NCBI GenBank assembly: GCA_018881555.1
Contig: JACAXG010000052.1
Span: 4,280,486 to 4,344,485 of the forward strand
Direction: 5' to 3'
DNA: 64,000 nucleotides
Origin: Amblyornis subalaris
Lineage: Eukaryota > Chordata > Aves > Passeriformes > Ptilonorhynchidae
The notes below the pieces were generated by a model that saw nothing but the letters and a program-made list of their open reading frames with translations, did not search any database and was not told the DNA's origin. The translations under genes and the position numbers were made by a program. The first letter of the stretch is position 1. Each line of letters starts with the position of its first letter. Of this stretch, positions 60,821-64,000 are shown one piece after another.

Positions 60821-63800
60821 ATTTTAATAAACACTTACAGATATCTCACCTCATGCATGCAGGAAAGGTATTGTTTTTCACTGAGGTTGTTTTGCAGTAT
60901 CAATAACCAGAAGCAGCAAATTTTGAAAGATTCCCTAAAGAGAAATTTGTGTCATGTTCTACACATTCTGTTCCTTCATTCAAGGGTGATAATAGTCTTT
61001 GTAGGCACCCTTTAATACCCTTTTGAATTTCTGCTTGACTGTATCAGCTTTCCAAGTCATTCTACAAGAAACTAAAGCTAACATCTGAAATATGTGAGAA
61101 AAAAGAAATTATAAGAAAATGTGGGCGAGATAAACACATATTCCTGACCCTGGCTTATCCAAATTAATGTCCCATATACACAAAAACCTCACACAGTCAA
61201 AAAATATTAGTTTAACAGTGCAGTGTAGAGACTGGAAAATAATACTAATAGAAACATATAAAGTATGTATTTAGAATAACAAGAGCTACTTACATCTGTC
61301 AGTCCCAGGCTGCTCTAAGTCAGTGAAAGAAGGAATGACACACTTATCTTGCTGTAAGTTCTAAGAACTGAATAAACAAGGACAAAGACATGGTTTTGAT
61401 GCATGTAGAAGAGATTAAACATTGTGAGCCTTTTGGTCAAAACGGACTAAATTACATATAAATCTTTGTCAGATGCTTAGCAACAAAGATACATTTTCAA
61501 AGAATGAACTGTAAATATACATTGAGGTCTAATATTCTTGGATCTGATCCATACTTCGGAAGGGAAACTTGAAAATAATGGTAGTAGAAGAGGTTGTATA
61601 AGTAATTGTATTTGGACCCTGTTCTTTACAGAAATATTGCTTCCATAGGTAGGTGGGGGATATTTTGGATGAATGAGTGATTTCCATTCAATACACTGTC
61701 AATGGTATCACGATTCTCTCAAGAACTGATAGAAAATTGCATATTGTGTGAATTTTGGTTTTGGAGTGTCAACCTAAACTACTTTAAGCACAGCTAGATG
61801 AAATTTCGTTTTTTACCTTAAAACCTTAGTAATGTTTGCTCCATTATAACAGCTATTTAGCTTGCCACAATGACACAGGCCTAAATGTCCTTTCTGAGTA
61901 AGAGAACAACAAAAACCTTGGTTTTGGGAGACAGCAAGTATTCCCCTCCAGCTGTTACTGGAGCTACCTCTTCAACCACTTGCATTTGTACCTTTAGAAA
62001 AGCAATGAAACTTGTTTACACTCTGGTCCTCCAAAGCCCAAAGTGGGAACTTCCAAAGGACGCACATGCCACATCTTCCTAAAGGGCTTAGAATAAAGTG
62101 TGCACTACAACCCTGACAGTGTATAGGGCACGACTCACTGTGTCACAACACTGNTGTTTGATTATTGCTAGTATGTATGAAACATCTTGGTAAATGAAAG
62201 AATTTTCTGTTGCATTTAAGACAGCCTAAAAGTAGTGGCATGATTTTGCCCTGCAGCTAAGGTGAAGGACTATGTGTCACTGAGCTCCAGTTACTTTCTC
62301 ACTTGACTCATGCAATGGTATCTTTAGAGCTACACGTAGAAAATCCANTCTTTANTAATATTAAAACCATAGATGTATANCTAAGAGCAAAAGAAGCACT
62401 TGTTGAACTTTGAAAACAGGAAAGCTTTACATTCCCAAAATTTGGGGAAGAAATTACAGGGAACACTTGTTATAAATTTATTGGATTTTGCTGTCAGAGA
62501 ACAGTGAATTAGAGCAAAGAATAAGGGTATGAAATGCAGCTTTTTATTAGAAGTGGCAAGTTTATGATTTGAAATGTGAACCATGACACATAAAAACTTT
62601 TGGTCAATGTTTGCATTGAGATGTTTGGGCTCATTTACATTTAAAAGTCCTGGAATGCAAGCACACAAGAAAAAACCAGTTTTCAAAGACATTAGAGAAG
62701 CTCTTGTCACATCTGTTTGACTACCCTGAAAGGTCCTAACAAAATCGAGAAAATATTGCAGATCTTTCCCCATACATGATGCCCAAAGTACATCCACTTG
62801 GAAGGGAACAAAATGTTTTATCACTCAGTGGCCCTTGCATAGCAAATAAATACTAGTTGGGGGTATATATTTCACATTGAAGACAAAAAAACCTTTACTA
62901 TTAAAACTTATATATTTATCAAGCATCTAATGATGCCTAATCCTTGAACAATCTGATGAGTAACTTGATTATCAGCAGAACAAACCATCTGAAATTCATT
63001 GCCGTTAGTGAGATAACGAAAGGCAACAAAAGCAGCTTTCTGTGAATTTTTCCTCAGACAATTAGCAGATAAATGCACTATCTTGCTATGATCTCTCTTC
63101 AAAACATTTGGCTTTGATTAACCTTTAATTGTTTAAATTTCAACTGGAGTTAAAAACAACGACAAGAAGTTGTGCTGAACAAAGTTGGTTTTAGAACATA
63201 TACTATTACAATTACATTTTAGAAAAATGCTCATACTCACTATGTAAAGAAACTTAAGAGATAAAGTGTTTTTCCTGAACTTTCTTCAAGAAAAAAAAAA
63301 ATCTACTCTATACGGTTAAAATAATCTCTTTAATATTGGTACCAAAATAGCAAAATGCTGTAATTACATCATTATTTTGTCAGTCTCTGTCAATCCATTA
63401 TAAGAAAATATTCTCTCTCTTACCCTTTATCCAGGTCTTAACACCTTCATGTTGTTATCTCAATTGTCTTAGAGTGCATGCTTTTCAAGTCAGGGATATG
63501 GCTCCTATTTGTCTGTAAAGTGCCATCATATTTACTGGGTTATATTAATAAATCAATGAAAAGTAGTAATTGGGGATCTTTTGTAGTTCTTAATGCCCAT
63601 AATAATGCATTCACTTTGGCAAAGCAGACTATCTTGATTACACATACTTGCCATATCTACTTCAGATACTGAACAGTTATATTGACGCTTCTTAAACACA
63701 AATCACAATCAAATTTCACCCACCAAAACAGCAAATGGTTTTCTTTCCTGCTCAGCAGTAGCTTTGGACAGCAATCTGTCTAGTTTCTACTCATATATCC

Positions 63801-64000
63801 TTTGGCCTGCATCTATATCGGTAAATTAAGCAGGGCAAGAGAACTTTTGCTGGAGACTGGAATGCAAATGTCTGTACTGTTATTTTATAATACTCCTTTG
63901 TGTGTTTTTTGGTTTATTACAAAAAGCACTAACAAATAGCTCCCAATGACGGTTTGAGAAAGGAACAATTCCCAAAAGATGATATGGATGTAATTTCTGT
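60821..64000. other. AT-rich non-coding sequence, no gene seen
   Basis: No transposon or RNA gene is recognised. It includes the longest open frame of the window (147 codons, minus strand, 62381-62824), which has F/K/S/C-rich composition and no domain I recognise. A cluster of three Ns lies at 62348-62380. Otherwise it is unique AT-rich sequence to the end. Confidence 0.6.

Noticed and set aside
60520..61015. 104- and 125-codon frames over the LTR at 60475
   Set aside because: They are on opposite strands across LTR sequence and contain Ns; no protein family is recognisable.
1..64000. CRISPR array, operon-like gene cluster or prophage
   Set aside because: No spaced direct-repeat array, no dense gene packing and no bacterial-type genes; the repeat content is that of a bird genome.

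Overview
This window looks like non-coding DNA from a bird. The main evidence is a set of CR1 non-LTR retrotransposon copies, several ending in the ATTCTATGATTCT-type 3' terminus typical of avian CR1. There are also three or four decayed LTR pieces of endogenous-retrovirus type. Two of these (23477-23936 and 60475-60820) resemble LTR families I associate with Neoaves rather than chicken; that is recall, not a database match. The background is AT-rich and CpG-poor. Isolated single Ns are scattered through it, as expected from a draft or ambiguity-masked assembly.

I found no protein-coding gene, rRNA, tRNA or CRISPR array. The open frames are short, have low-complexity or random-looking composition, and none shows a recognisable host domain. 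The only recognisable protein homology is the decayed CR1 ORF2 (endonuclease and reverse transcriptase) in copies at about 45829-46945 and 33190-33985. The window could be a gene desert or part of a very large intron; the sequence alone does not decide.

Layout: 1-5700 is AT-rich unique sequence with a perfect 26-bp palindrome at 2897-2922. 5936-6660 is a GC- and CpG-richer block, probably a decayed LTR-type element, followed by a short CR1 tail. 6814-23370 is mostly unique sequence with a (GGGAA)n array at 10299, a MIR-like SINE tail near 13800, a CR1 copy at 17651-17918 and an LTR-like piece at 19707. At 23371-23941 a (TTCC)n array lies just beside a solo LTR that keeps a 5-bp target duplication. 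23942-42916 is unique sequence with MIR-like fragments, a CR1 copy at 33190-33985 and a striking long inverted repeat at 40423-40656. 42917-47443 is the densest repeat cluster, with three CR1 copies; one joins endonuclease sequence directly to the end of the reverse transcriptase and carries a local (AGAGC)n expansion. 47444-64000 is again mostly unique, with a (CA)n array, a T/G-rich tract, a CR1 tail at 58234, a short strong hairpin near 60010 and a truncated LTR at 60475-60820.

The observations most worth checking are the 23-bp perfect inverted repeat (candidate undescribed MITE or fold-back element), the rearranged CR1 copy, the solo LTR with its target duplication, the unclassified block at 5936-6660, and several non-repeat stretches rich in homeodomain-type TAATTA sites that may be conserved regulatory elements. 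I did not find a convincing new multi-gene system.
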